DNA of 64,000 nucleotides from Sulfidibacterium sp964549335 (lineage in GTDB: Bacteria; Bacteroidota; Bacteroidia; Bacteroidales; F082): assembly GCA_964549335.1 (NCBI GenBank), contig CAZJUQ010000054.1, positions 69,401-133,400 on the forward strand. Direction: 5' to 3'. Made by a program: the position numbers and the translations under genes. The notes under the pieces were generated by a model. That model had not been told where the DNA came from. It worked only from the letters and a program-made list of their open reading frames with translations, and ran no database searches. Every line of letters begins with the position of its first letter. Position 1 is the first letter of the stretch. Positions 51,312 to 59,703 of the stretch are shown here, in pieces.

Positions 51312-52457
51312 TCAATCGAAAACCGTCTTTTCTATGGCTCTCCAAAGTCTTTCGGCAGTTTTGTCCCAACTGAAATAGCTTCTTCTCTCTTTTCCTCTTT
51401 GCACCAACTGCTTACGCAAAGACGAATCTCGGGCAATTTTTTTCATTGCCGACGCTATTTGCCGCACATCATTAGGATTTACGAGCAAAGCTGCATCCCC
51501 GGCAACTTCGGGCATTGATGTCGTATTGGAAGTTATTACCGGCACTTCGGCGTAAAAAGCCTCGACAATAGGTATTCCGAAACCTTCGAAAAGCGACACA
51601 TATGTAAGTGCCAATGCAGCTCCGAGAACTTTGTAAAGCTCGCCGGGCTCAAGCCTGCCGGTAAATATCACATCATTCTTGTACCGCGTGTTTTCATACA
51701 TCTGTTTTATTTCGTCGTTAGAAAACATCTTTGACCCAACCAGTAAAAGTTTGGTATCGTCACCAGTGTCGCTCTTGTATATGTCGAAAGCCTTTAAAAG
51801 GTTGCCAAGATTTTTTCGCCTGTTGAACGCCCCGATAAATACAAAATAGTTTTCACCGCCACTGTATTTAGCTCTAACACGGTGTTTCTCCTCCTCGCCC
51901 AGCGGTCTGAAATTTTCATTGGCACCGTTGTAAACCACATCAATATTTCCGGGTGCAATATCGTACAACTTGACTATATCTTGTTTGGAATATTCCGAAA
52001 CCGTTGCAATACGGTCGGCTTTCTTCACAAACAACGGCGTATAATGCAAATAATATTTCCTTACCATCCAAGGCAAAATGTCGGGATGATATTCAAAATT
52101 CAAATCGTGTACTATCAACAGGTTCTTAAACTTGCTGCTTAACGAATTGAAAGCATCGGGCGAAATGAAAATATCGGGCTTTATTTTGTTTAACACTCTC
52201 GGCAACGACTTTTCGAACCATAGATAAAACAGAAAAGGATGACGTGCTTGCGGCGGTACCAATACCGGAGTAACATTATCTGCAAAAATAAAATCGTCGT
52301 CCCAACGCCTGTCAAACAAAAAGTAAAATTTGTGCCCGGGATGATTTTTTACTATACGTTTGAACGACTCGTATGTAAACCAACCTATGCCTTCCAATTT
52401 GTTCTTTAACAACAAACGTGTGTTTACCGCTATCTTCAACCTTTTTACACCATCCAT
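51312..52457 (-). CDS. GT4-family glycosyltransferase
   Basis: A 381-residue GT-B glycosyltransferase. The N-terminal acceptor domain begins KIAVNTRLLLKNKLEGIG, and the C-terminal donor domain has FVFIGAFNRRKNLGNLLKAF and the E(x7)E motif FEGFGIPIVEAFYAEVPVI followed by TTSMPEVAGDAALLV. It most likely builds a surface polysaccharide. The ATG at 52457 is chosen because a -7 box occupies 52465-52472, inside the longer frame that begins at 52484. Confidence 0.88.
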   Translation of the reverse strand: MDGVKRLKIAVNTRLLLKNKLEGIGWFTYESFKRIVKNHPGHKFYFLFDRRWDDDFIFADNVTPVLVPPQARHPFLFYLWFEKSLPRVLNKIKPDIFISPDAFNSLSSKFKNLLIVHDLNFEYHPDILPWMVRKYYLHYTPLFVKKADRIATVSEYSKQDIVKLYDIAPGNIDVVYNGANENFRPLGEEEKHRVRAKYSGGENYFVFIGAFNRRKNLGNLLKAFDIYKSDTGDDTKLLLVGSKMFSNDEIKQMYENTRYKNDVIFTGRLEPGELYKVLGAALALTYVSLFEGFGIPIVEAFYAEVPVITSNTTSMPEVAGDAALLVNPNDVRQIASAMKKIARDSSLRKQLVQRGKERRSYFSWDKTAERLWRAIEKTVFD

Positions 52458-52464
52458 AAGATTG

Positions 52465-52472
52465 CAAATATA
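52465..52472 (-). promoter_or_regulatory. -7 box immediately before the GT4 gene
   Basis: Minus strand TATATTTG, ending 7 bases before the ATG at 52457, implying a leaderless or nearly leaderless transcript. No TTG at ideal distance. Confidence 0.45.
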
Positions 52473-52561
52473 AACTTTTGACAAATACCGCCCATTTAAA
52501 ATTTCGCAATTTGGAATGCTTATATTTTTAGCTTTTTCCGGTTACTGTTAATTATTTAACA

Positions 52562-52569
52562 TATATTTG
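52562..52569 (+). promoter_or_regulatory. -7 box of the hypA-hypB-permease operon
   Basis: TATATTTG 23 bases before the hypA ATG. TTA at 52542-52544 is a possible -33 element at 17 bases. Confidence 0.5.
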
Positions 52570-52592
52570 CAACGTTAATAACACTAAAACCG

Positions 52593-52937
52593 ATGCACGA
52601 ACTGTCGATAGCAATGAGTATTGTTGATATTGCCGAAGAGGAAGCAAAAAAAGCAAATATCAAAAAGTTTGCGGCAATAGAGTTGGAGATAGGGACATTA
52701 TCGGGAATAGTGACCGAAGCTTTGGACTTTGCATGGCAAGAAGCCGTAAAAGGGAGTGTATTGCAAGATGCCGAATTAAAGGTGACGCCCGTAAAGGCTG
52801 TTGCCAGGTGCAACGATTGCGGACAAAATTTCGAAGCTCAAACACTTTATGATGCTTGCCCCGGATGCGGCAGTTATTTTACACGCCTGATAAAGGGTAA
52901 GGAAATGAAAATAAAATCGTTAACAGTTGATTTTTAA
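52593..52937 (+). CDS. hypA: Hydrogenase nickel chaperone HypA
   Basis: HypA hands nickel to NiFe-hydrogenase large subunits (and in some bacteria to urease). The 114-residue protein begins with the nickel-binding MHELSIAMSIVD (His2) and carries the zinc site CNDCGQ...CPGCGS near residues 73-93. It is followed 15 bases later by hypB and then a nickel permease. No hydrogenase structural gene is in the window. Confidence 0.95.
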   Translation: MHELSIAMSIVDIAEEEAKKANIKKFAAIELEIGTLSGIVTEALDFAWQEAVKGSVLQDAELKVTPVKAVARCNDCGQNFEAQTLYDACPGCGSYFTRLIKGKEMKIKSLTVDF

Positions 52938-52952
52938 TTAAAAAAAAGTGAT

Positions 52953-53735
52953 ATGTGTTCGACATGCGGATGTGAAAACAGCAATGATGTATTGATAATG
53001 AAACCGGGAGACAAACCCGTTCATCACCATCACCATGACCATGAGCACCATGGACACCATCATGACCATGAGCATGGACATCATCACGGCGATGTTATCG
53101 AATTGGAAAAAGATATATTGACCGTGAACAATATGCTTGCGGAACGGAACCGCGGGTATTTCGAGGCGAAAAACATTACCGCCATAAACCTTGTCAGTTC
53201 GCCCGGCTCGGGAAAGACTTCGCTTCTGGAAAAAACGCTAACCGATTTGAAAGGGAAGTTCTCATTTTATGTAATCGAAGGCGACCAGCGAACTATGAAC
53301 GATGCCGAACGCATAGACAAAACCGAGATTCCCGTGGTTCAAATAAACACCGGACAAGGATGCCATTTGGACAGCAATATGATAAACAAAGCCGTAAAGC
53401 AGCTCAATCCCGTTGACAACTCAGTCATCTTTATAGAAAATGTGGGAAACCTTGTATGTCCGGCCATGTTCGACTTGGGTGAAAAATCGAGAGTGGTAAT
53501 AATAAGCGTTACCGAAGGCGACGACAAACCAGTCAAATATCCCGACATGTTTGCATCGGCAAATTTATGTATTATCAACAAAACCGACCTGTTGCCCTAT
53601 GTCGATTTCGACACTGAAAAAGCCAAAGAATATGCTTTGCGTGTAAATCCAGGTTTGGAATTTATTGAACTTTCGGCTCGCACAGGCGAAGGTATGGAAA
53701 CATGGTATAACTATCTTGAAAAAATCAGATTGTAA
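52953..53735 (+). CDS. hypB: Hydrogenase nickel-insertion GTPase HypB
   Basis: HypB is the GTPase that loads nickel with HypA. The 260-residue protein has the N-terminal high-affinity site MCSTCGCENS, a histidine-rich metal store with 16 His between residues 24 and 45, then the GTPase domain with P-loop VSSPGSGKTSLLE, the ENVGNLVCPAMFDLGE metal region and NKTDLLPYVDF for guanine. It ends in TAATG, sharing one base with the start of the permease gene, so translation is coupled. Confidence 0.96.
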   Translation: MCSTCGCENSNDVLIMKPGDKPVHHHHHDHEHHGHHHDHEHGHHHGDVIELEKDILTVNNMLAERNRGYFEAKNITAINLVSSPGSGKTSLLEKTLTDLKGKFSFYVIEGDQRTMNDAERIDKTEIPVVQINTGQGCHLDSNMINKAVKQLNPVDNSVIFIENVGNLVCPAMFDLGEKSRVVIISVTEGDDKPVKYPDMFASANLCIINKTDLLPYVDFDTEKAKEYALRVNPGLEFIELSARTGEGMETWYNYLEKIRL

Positions 53736-54460
53736 TGGAAGAACTTTTCAAAAACATGCCCTTTTTGTTCGGTCTGCTGGCTGCATTAATACATGTACTT
53801 TCCGGTCCCGACCATTTGGCAGCCGTAGGTCCGCTCGCTTTCAACACAAAAATGCGTTCGTGGCTTATCGGAATATCGTGGGGGTTAGGTCACATTACGG
53901 GAATGCTGTTGATAGGCGTTCTATTCTTCTTTTTCAAAGATTTGATTCCCGTGGAGCTTATCTCCACAAATTCGGACCGTATTGTCGGAATAATGTTAAT
54001 AGTAATAGGTATATGGGCATTTTACAGATTGTACCGCCAAAAAACAAAAAACAATCACGAACATTACCACTTGCACACAACACCCGCGGGCGATGCTGTT
54101 GTTCATTCACATGCCCACATTCACAACGCTCCTTTTGAGAAACATACACACAAACAAATTGAAAAACAGACGGTAAAAACAGCTCTCGGGATAGGAACGG
54201 TACACGGGCTTGCAGGGGTATCGCACATTATTGCCATGCTGCCAACCCTGGCATTTGCAAGCAAGGCAGGTTCGGTATTTTATCTACTGGGTTTTGCCGC
54301 AGGCACCTTAACGGCTATGGCGGGATTTTCGATAGTTATGGGATTTATTGCCCATTACACGGGCAAAAAACAAAAACCACATTTTTTTACCCTCTTTAGC
54401 GGCATTACCGCATCGTTTGCAATAATTACGGGCATCTACTGGATTTGGCTGAATTATTGA
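53735..54460 (+). CDS. NicO/UreH-type nickel permease
   Basis: A 241-residue inner-membrane protein with six hydrophobic segments. Diagnostic motifs are IHVLSGPDHLAAV in the first helix, GLGHITGMLLIG in the second and GTVHGLAGVSHIIAML after the loop, the paired His/Asp signatures of the NicO/RcnA-UreH group. The central loop is rich in histidine (HEHYHLH, HSHAHIHNAPFEKHTHK). Coupled to hypB, it most likely imports nickel, though cobalt or export as in RcnA cannot be excluded. Its 3' end overlaps aroK by 7 bases tail to tail. Confidence 0.86.
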   Translation: MEELFKNMPFLFGLLAALIHVLSGPDHLAAVGPLAFNTKMRSWLIGISWGLGHITGMLLIGVLFFFFKDLIPVELISTNSDRIVGIMLIVIGIWAFYRLYRQKTKNNHEHYHLHTTPAGDAVVHSHAHIHNAPFEKHTHKQIEKQTVKTALGIGTVHGLAGVSHIIAMLPTLAFASKAGSVFYLLGFAAGTLTAMAGFSIVMGFIAHYTGKKQKPHFFTLFSGITASFAIITGIYWIWLNY

Positions 54461-54975
54461 TAAGAACCTATTATTTCAACAAGTCTTTTTATATCGGGAT
54501 TAAACGAATCGAATACAATGTGCGCCCGGGAATAAAGAGGTTCCCTTTCCTCCAACTTGTTTTTTATAAACATTGACAACTCCTCCCCTCTCATTCCCTT
54601 TATCAGAGGACGCTGACGCTTTGCAACGGCAAGCCTGCTTGCAATAGCATTTTCATCCATTTTCAGGTAAATACTCAAACCATACCTGTTTATAGCATCG
54701 ATACCGCCGTTAATAACGCTTCCGCCACCCGTCGAAACAACGGTATTTTCCATAGAAAAAGTTTCTTCCAGAACTTCCCTTTCCAGTTTGCGGAATATCT
54801 CTTCACCGTATTTTTTAAAAAAAAGGTCGATATTGGTTTTGTATTTTCTTTCGAAAAGCTTGTCGGTATCAACGAAGCGGTAGTTTAAAGCCGCGGCAAG
54901 ATGTTTACCTACCGTACTTTTTCCCACTCCCATAAAACCGATTAAATATATCCTGCTTTTCACCCCTTTTGTCAT
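54454..54975 (-). CDS. aroK: Shikimate kinase
   Basis: AroK phosphorylates shikimate with ATP. The 173-residue protein shows the Walker A loop IGFMGVGKSTVGKHLA, the shikimate-binding DTDKLFE, REVLEE and VVSTGGGSV, and the lid Arg in RQRPLIKGM. It is monocistronic or the end of a unit; the converging nickel permease overlaps it by 7 bases, leaving no room for a separate terminator. Confidence 0.95.
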   Translation of the reverse strand: MTKGVKSRIYLIGFMGVGKSTVGKHLAAALNYRFVDTDKLFERKYKTNIDLFFKKYGEEIFRKLEREVLEETFSMENTVVSTGGGSVINGGIDAINRYGLSIYLKMDENAIASRLAVAKRQRPLIKGMRGEELSMFIKNKLEEREPLYSRAHIVFDSFNPDIKRLVEIIGSYQ

Positions 54976-55044
54976 TTATACTTTTTTAAGCATTTCGAAT
55001 ACCCGCATGGAATGTTTTATCAACATCACCCCATTTATAACAAC

Positions 55045-56436
55045 TCAAAACCTTACAGTAGTCGTTTCGTTACTTTTAACCGTAACATCTTTTACAATGC
55101 TAAAAACCGACTGGTTTTGAAAACGTGAACGGTAAACTATACGATACTTTCCGGGTTGCAAATAAAATTTTTCCTGTCTTGAACTGTTTTCATTAAATCC
55201 GGTAACAAAACGCTGATTATTCTTTTCGAGTTTAAAAACCGCTCCGTAAATCCTTATGTTTTTTTGCACTACCAACACTCCTGGAGGCTCAATTGTTATT
55301 TTATTGGTATTGTCGGCTTCAATTTCAAATCCATTTATCTGTACCGGAGGCAAGGTCAATATTTTAATATTGTATTTACCCGCAAGATATTTAACACCTT
55401 TGTTCAGATACTGAACATTTATAAGATTGTTTTGCATATCGCTAATCAAAATCGAAGGTTCGAAACCGGCGGGAATCCTGCCGTTTATATCAACCAGCAA
55501 AACACCTTGCGGGCAATTTACCGAAACGGTATTGTGTTTTCCTTCCGAAAGGCGGATATTATCAACCACCGCCGGCGGCAATGTGTTAACAATCAGCTTG
55601 TATTCAGGCAAAGGATTTATATACAGCGTATCCGGCACTCCTTTAACATTAAGTGTATGAACCATATTGTACAACACCCTGTTTGTCGCTTTATCGACAA
55701 ATTGCATGACCACATTGGTTTCGGAAGGCATGCCGTTTTTGTCGAGCAGGTTTACTTGCAGAGTGGTTTTGCTCAAAACACGGGTTATTATATAATTCAA
55801 AGCATCCGAGAACTGTTTTTTATCGGCGGCATTAAAGTATGTTCCTGCACAGTCGAAACTATCTTTAAAATCGTTTCCGATACCAATAATAAAAGGTTTT
55901 AGTATGACACCCTCTTTTTGGAGCCGTTCCGAAACCCGGCATATGTCTCCTTGGCACTCCTCTTTACCATCGGTAATCAGTATGACAATGTTACGGCATG
56001 CGGAGCAAGGAGTAAAATCGCCCGAGGCTTTTGCAAGCGAAGCGGCAATAGGTGTTGTTCCGTTAGGATGAATATGTTTCAAACGGTATTTAATCCGTTC
56101 AACGGGTCTGTCGGCACTGAAGGGTACTTCCAGCTTTGTATCGTTACAATCTTGCGGAGGATAATGTTTACGGTGTCCGTAAACACGCAATGCAAAATCG
56201 ACATTTTGAACACCTTTGAGACTGTCGAGCACTTTCGATAACAAACGGCGAGCCATATCAAATTTCTCTTCACCCTGCCACTTGCCGAGCATACTTCGCG
56301 ATGCATCCAGTATAAACAAAATCCTGGTCTTTTCGGCACTGTTTTTTTCATCTTGCCGTTGTGCAAAGACAAAACTGCCCGTAATTAACAAAAAGAGTAA
56401 TATTATTACCGGCTTATTACCTTTTGTTTTTTTCAT
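55045..56436 (-). CDS. Exported von Willebrand factor A domain protein
   Basis: A 463-residue protein: signal peptide (KPVIILLFLLITGSFVFAQ), a VWA domain (about 35-235) with the intact metal-ion site DASRSM, a conserved NGTTPIAASL and NIVILITDGKEEC, then beta-rich repeats (about 240-460) resembling carboxypeptidase-regulatory or PEGA-like domains (GVLVDINGRIPAGFEPSIL-type strands). Six or more cysteines in the VWA part may form disulfides. I use the ATG at 56436; the frame also has a TTG just before. It follows the kinase-like gene by three bases, so they are co-transcribed. Ligand unknown. Confidence 0.85.
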   Translation of the reverse strand: MKKTKGNKPVIILLFLLITGSFVFAQRQDEKNSAEKTRILFILDASRSMLGKWQGEEKFDMARRLLSKVLDSLKGVQNVDFALRVYGHRKHYPPQDCNDTKLEVPFSADRPVERIKYRLKHIHPNGTTPIAASLAKASGDFTPCSACRNIVILITDGKEECQGDICRVSERLQKEGVILKPFIIGIGNDFKDSFDCAGTYFNAADKKQFSDALNYIITRVLSKTTLQVNLLDKNGMPSETNVVMQFVDKATNRVLYNMVHTLNVKGVPDTLYINPLPEYKLIVNTLPPAVVDNIRLSEGKHNTVSVNCPQGVLLVDINGRIPAGFEPSILISDMQNNLINVQYLNKGVKYLAGKYNIKILTLPPVQINGFEIEADNTNKITIEPPGVLVVQKNIRIYGAVFKLEKNNQRFVTGFNENSSRQEKFYLQPGKYRIVYRSRFQNQSVFSIVKDVTVKSNETTTVRF

Positions 56437-56439
56437 CAA

Positions 56440-57288
56440 TTATTCCGTTTTGTGGTACTCTATTAATCCCTCCATGGGACTTTTGGTAATACGTGAAATC
56501 GTTAAACCCTCACGGCTCATCACCCTCTCCAAAATATCTTTAAAATAGTAAGCCACCGAACCGGTGAAAGCTACAGGCAACTCTTTGCAATTTTCGTATC
56601 GCAAAATATTTTCGCCGATAAAATCATTGAAATTATTCTCCACAATATTCACCACCTCTTCGTCATCAATATTTTGAGAAGCAAATTTCGACAATGAAGC
56701 TATCCATGCGTTGGAATTTTTTTCGGAATATATTTTACGGATAATAGCTCCCGAATCGAGTTTTGTATAGTCGAAAAGCTTCTGTTTTAAAATTTCGGAA
56801 GATTTTCCCGACAAAATATATTTCAGAATAAGTTTACCGAGGTGTGTTCCGCTTCCTTCATCACCAATCAAAAAGCCTAACGAAGGTATGCTTTTAACAA
56901 TATTTTTTCCGTCCCAATGACACGAATTTGAACCTGTACCGAGAATACATGCTATTCCTTCGCTGTTTTTAAACAACGATACGGCCGAACCTGTCAAATC
57001 GTGATTTACAAAAACTCCGGCAGCGGGAAAAAAAGTCAAAAAAAGTTCTTTTACCAATTCGCAGTTTTTTACGGTGGAACAACCCGTACCGTAAAAAAAT
57101 ATCTCGTCTATTTTTTGGCTCTTTATCTGTACCGGCAACAATTGCCCGAAAAGAGAAGATATTTCTTTATCGTTAACATAATTCGGATTAAACCCCTTTG
57201 AAAAATAATGCCCCTTGATAATGCCGTTATTCAATAATACCCATTCGCACTTTGTGGAGCCGCTGTCAACTATCAATTTCTTTATCAT
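56440..57288 (-). CDS. N-acetylglucosamine kinase-like BadF/BadG ATPase
   Basis: A 282-residue ASKHA-fold kinase: phosphate-1 loop LIVDSGSTKCEWVL at the N-terminus, ILGTGSNSCHWDG as phosphate-2, and FLIGDEGSGTHLGKL, which is typical of the eukaryotic-type GlcNAc kinase/BadF group. It probably phosphorylates GlcNAc or a related amino sugar for recycling. The ATG at 57288 (MIKKLIVDSGS) is chosen; the longer frame overlaps the -7 box. Followed at once by the VWA gene. Confidence 0.85.
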   Translation of the reverse strand: MIKKLIVDSGSTKCEWVLLNNGIIKGHYFSKGFNPNYVNDKEISSLFGQLLPVQIKSQKIDEIFFYGTGCSTVKNCELVKELFLTFFPAAGVFVNHDLTGSAVSLFKNSEGIACILGTGSNSCHWDGKNIVKSIPSLGFLIGDEGSGTHLGKLILKYILSGKSSEILKQKLFDYTKLDSGAIIRKIYSEKNSNAWIASLSKFASQNIDDEEVVNIVENNFNDFIGENILRYENCKELPVAFTGSVAYYFKDILERVMSREGLTISRITKSPMEGLIEYHKTE

Positions 57289-57304
57289 AACCGGAATTAT
57301 TTCG

Positions 57305-57312
57305 CAAAGATA
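57305..57312 (-). promoter_or_regulatory. -7 box of the GlcNAc-kinase-like/VWA unit
   Basis: Minus strand TATCTTTG, 16 bases before the ATG at 57288. No clear -33 TTG. Confidence 0.5.
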
Positions 57313-57443
57313 ACAATTGTCGCTTTTTGGCACACCTGTTTTATTATAAATAGGGAACCGGCACAGCAATTTTGAGACTTTCTACAGCCGTTTTTATACT
57401 CTGCTTTGTATTTATTAACATGTCCGCCGCAAAGTAATATGAT

Positions 57444-57451
57444 TATATTTG
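57444..57451 (+). promoter_or_regulatory. Possible -7 box for the second TlpA-like gene
   Basis: TATATTTG about 137 bases before the ATG at 57589. The 300-base gap (57289-57588) otherwise holds the divergent kinase promoter and an AT-rich leader with no recognisable riboswitch or gene. Confidence 0.35.
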
Positions 57452-57588
57452 CAAAAAAACAAACGTGATTTTTTATCGTATATTACATGATGTAAAACGG
57501 TTAATGAATCCGTAATTGTGTTGCGATTCTGCTCATACAACAAATATGCAACCTGTTTTTATTAAAAAATTATGAAATTTTTAAGTCA

Positions 57589-58953
57589 ATGAAAAGAGTT
57601 GTTTTTTATACATTTTTAACCTTATTGTCGGGTTGTATTCAGGCACAGCATTATATTGAAGGTACAATACAGGGATTTGAAAATTCCAATGTATATCTTA
57701 TGCGTATCACCATCGACAGCCAAAAAACCGTCGACACGGCAAAATGCGACAGAAACGGTTCGTTCAGGTTCGATATACCCGGCAGCATGCCCGACGGAAT
57801 GTACAGAATAATAAGCCACAGAAAAATGCTTGATATTATTTACCACCACGAAAACATAAGTTTTATTGCAAACGGGAATAACAACAACGACAGGATTCAA
57901 ATAATAGAATCGATTGAAAACATGCTCTATTACAAATACCTTTTTGCAAAAAACGACAATCAGGAAAAATTATCGCTTTTACAACCCCTGCTGTCGCAAT
58001 ACCCCAAATCGGACACTTTTTATTTTGTACTGAAAAAACAGGTTGAAAAATTACAAAACAACATAGAAAACACTGCGCAAGAAATAATTAAAAATTATCC
58101 CAACACACTTGCAGCCCACTATATAAAAGCCGATAAACCCCCGCTCTTCAATCTCAACTTAACACCTGAGGAACAACGCCTGGATTTGAAAAAACACTAT
58201 TTCGACAATGTGGACTTTGCCGACACAACCTTACTCAACAGCAACGTTCTTACATCGAAAATAGTGGGCTACCTTGCCCTTTACCACAATCCCGACATGA
58301 AAAAAGAGGAGCTGGAAAATGAATTTATTAAAGCAATAGACACGGTATTAAACAAAAGCATGGTTTACGACAAAACATACGAATATGTTCTCAACTATTT
58401 GGTAGGCGGTTTTGAGAGTTACGGCTTTGAAAAAGTACTTCAACATTTGGCCGATTACAACCGGCTTGACGAAATGTGCGAAAATTCGGAAAAAAAAGAG
58501 ACTTTGAAAAACAAACTGGATATTATCAGCAAACTTGCAACAGGCAAAAAAGCCCCGGGATTTTCCACCGTCGATATTTACGGCAACAAAGTGGTGTTGG
58601 ACAGTATAAAAAGCGATTACACTCTCCTGCTGTTTTGGGCAAGTTGGTGCCCCCACTGTACCGAAACTTTACCCGGACTCAAAGAGTATTACGACCCGTT
58701 GCACAAAGATAAATTACAAATTGTAGCCGTTTCCATCGACGAAAACAAAGACGACGTATTAAAAGCAATTAAAACATACGGTTACAACTGGATAAACATT
58801 GCCGAACTAAAAGGTTGGAACGGTGATATTGTAAAACAATACGGTGTTGACGGTACTCCCTCTTTTTTCGTCCTTGACAAAAACAAAAAAATCATTGCCA
58901 AACCTGCCAATCAAAACCAGTTGAAAAAGGTACTGGAAAAAATAACAGACTAA
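57589..58953 (+). CDS. TlpA-family thioredoxin-like protein with DUF4369-like N-domain
   Basis: A 454-residue exported protein. The signal sequence MKRVVFYTFLTLLSGCIQAQ contains LSGC, so it may be a lipoprotein, though cleavage after QAQ is also possible. The N-terminal beta domain (YIEGTIQGFENSNVYLMRI) is DUF4369-like, the middle is helical, and the C-terminus is a thioredoxin fold with LLFWASWCPHCTETLPGL (CPHC) and the cis-Pro loop VDGTPSFFVLDKNK. It is a paralogue of 36033-37415 with a different redox dipeptide (PH rather than GI), which normally means a more oxidising or exchange-type thiol. Confidence 0.88.
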   Translation: MKRVVFYTFLTLLSGCIQAQHYIEGTIQGFENSNVYLMRITIDSQKTVDTAKCDRNGSFRFDIPGSMPDGMYRIISHRKMLDIIYHHENISFIANGNNNNDRIQIIESIENMLYYKYLFAKNDNQEKLSLLQPLLSQYPKSDTFYFVLKKQVEKLQNNIENTAQEIIKNYPNTLAAHYIKADKPPLFNLNLTPEEQRLDLKKHYFDNVDFADTTLLNSNVLTSKIVGYLALYHNPDMKKEELENEFIKAIDTVLNKSMVYDKTYEYVLNYLVGGFESYGFEKVLQHLADYNRLDEMCENSEKKETLKNKLDIISKLATGKKAPGFSTVDIYGNKVVLDSIKSDYTLLLFWASWCPHCTETLPGLKEYYDPLHKDKLQIVAVSIDENKDDVLKAIKTYGYNWINIAELKGWNGDIVKQYGVDGTPSFFVLDKNKKIIAKPANQNQLKKVLEKITD

Positions 58954-59114
58954 CCGTTTTTCTTCTTTTTGAGTCTTCCGTTCCTCTTTAAGGCATCGTG
59001 TAAAATCCACTCTATCTGACCGTTAATACTTCTGAAATCATCGGCAGCCCATTTTTCCAATGCCTCCATCATTTCGGGGGTCAACCGTAATGCAAATACT
59101 TTTTTCTTAGACAT
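58950..59114 (-). CDS. Arc-like ribbon-helix-helix DNA-binding protein
   Basis: A 54-residue protein that is easy to miss: MSKKKVFALRLTPEMMEALE, then KWAADDFRSINGQIEWILHDAL and a basic tail KRNGRLKKKKNG. The strand KVFALRLTP followed by two helices with RSINGQIEWIL is the Arc/CopG ribbon-helix-helix pattern. It overlaps the upstream gene by 8 bases and, tail to tail, the TlpA-like gene by 4 bases. It closes the SPFH operon and may regulate it. Confidence 0.82.
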   Translation of the reverse strand: MSKKKVFALRLTPEMMEALEKWAADDFRSINGQIEWILHDALKRNGRLKKKKNG

Positions 59115-59691
59115 TTAAATTTTCCTCAAACATTCTTTTCATTGCTTTGGCAATTGCCTCGGGGCGCTCTGTACCCAAAAGCACTTCCCTGCCGTTTTTC
59201 AAATACAATTGCAAGCCTTTATTTCCACTTATGGTGTAAGCCATATTACGCGACGATAATCTTTTGCGGTGTTTTTTATTGAAAATCCCACCCCTTGTTC
59301 TTCCCGCCTTTATTCCCCAGCCTCCATACTCCCATACGGGCTTGTACTGCCTTACTTCATAACTTTTAATGGTGCTGCGGTGAATAACCCTGTATTTCGG
59401 TATCAACGGAGGATACCGGAATTTTACACTTTGTGTATCGATTTCAATTACCAGTTTACTTCCGAATACAATCCAGTCGGCAACTAATATTATTACCGTC
59501 ATCATCAATACAAAAAGTAACAACCCCCCATTACTCATCTCTTGCTTTCCGAAGGATATTCCGAGAACAAGCTGTTTATACAACCCCACGTAAAAAGGCA
59601 CCAACACCACAAGCGAAACGGCAATCATCATCAATTTAATCCACAGAGCCTTGTTTTTCTGCTCCTCCTTGTACAACAACCTTTTTGCCAT
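59107..59691 (-). CDS. Two-helix membrane protein with PH-like C-domain
   Basis: A 194-residue protein with two membrane helices near the N-terminus (WIKLMMIAVSLVVLVPFYV and LLLFVLMMTVIILVADWIVF), then a beta-rich domain of about 110 residues (KLVIEIDTQSVKFRYPPL, YEVRQYKPVWEYGGWGIK, GNKGLQLYLKNGREVLLG) that looks like a bacterial PH-like fold (DUF6141-type). Between an SPFH gene and an RHH gene, it probably forms a membrane complex with the SPFH protein. Function unknown. Confidence 0.75.
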   Translation of the reverse strand: MAKRLLYKEEQKNKALWIKLMMIAVSLVVLVPFYVGLYKQLVLGISFGKQEMSNGGLLLFVLMMTVIILVADWIVFGSKLVIEIDTQSVKFRYPPLIPKYRVIHRSTIKSYEVRQYKPVWEYGGWGIKAGRTRGGIFNKKHRKRLSSRNMAYTISGNKGLQLYLKNGREVLLGTERPEAIAKAMKRMFEENLNV

Positions 59692-59703
59692 AAAAACAAG
59701 AGA

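Noticed and set aside
52593..54460. Complete hydrogenase maturation locus
   Set aside because: Only hypA, hypB and a permease are present; hypC, D, E, F and structural genes are absent.
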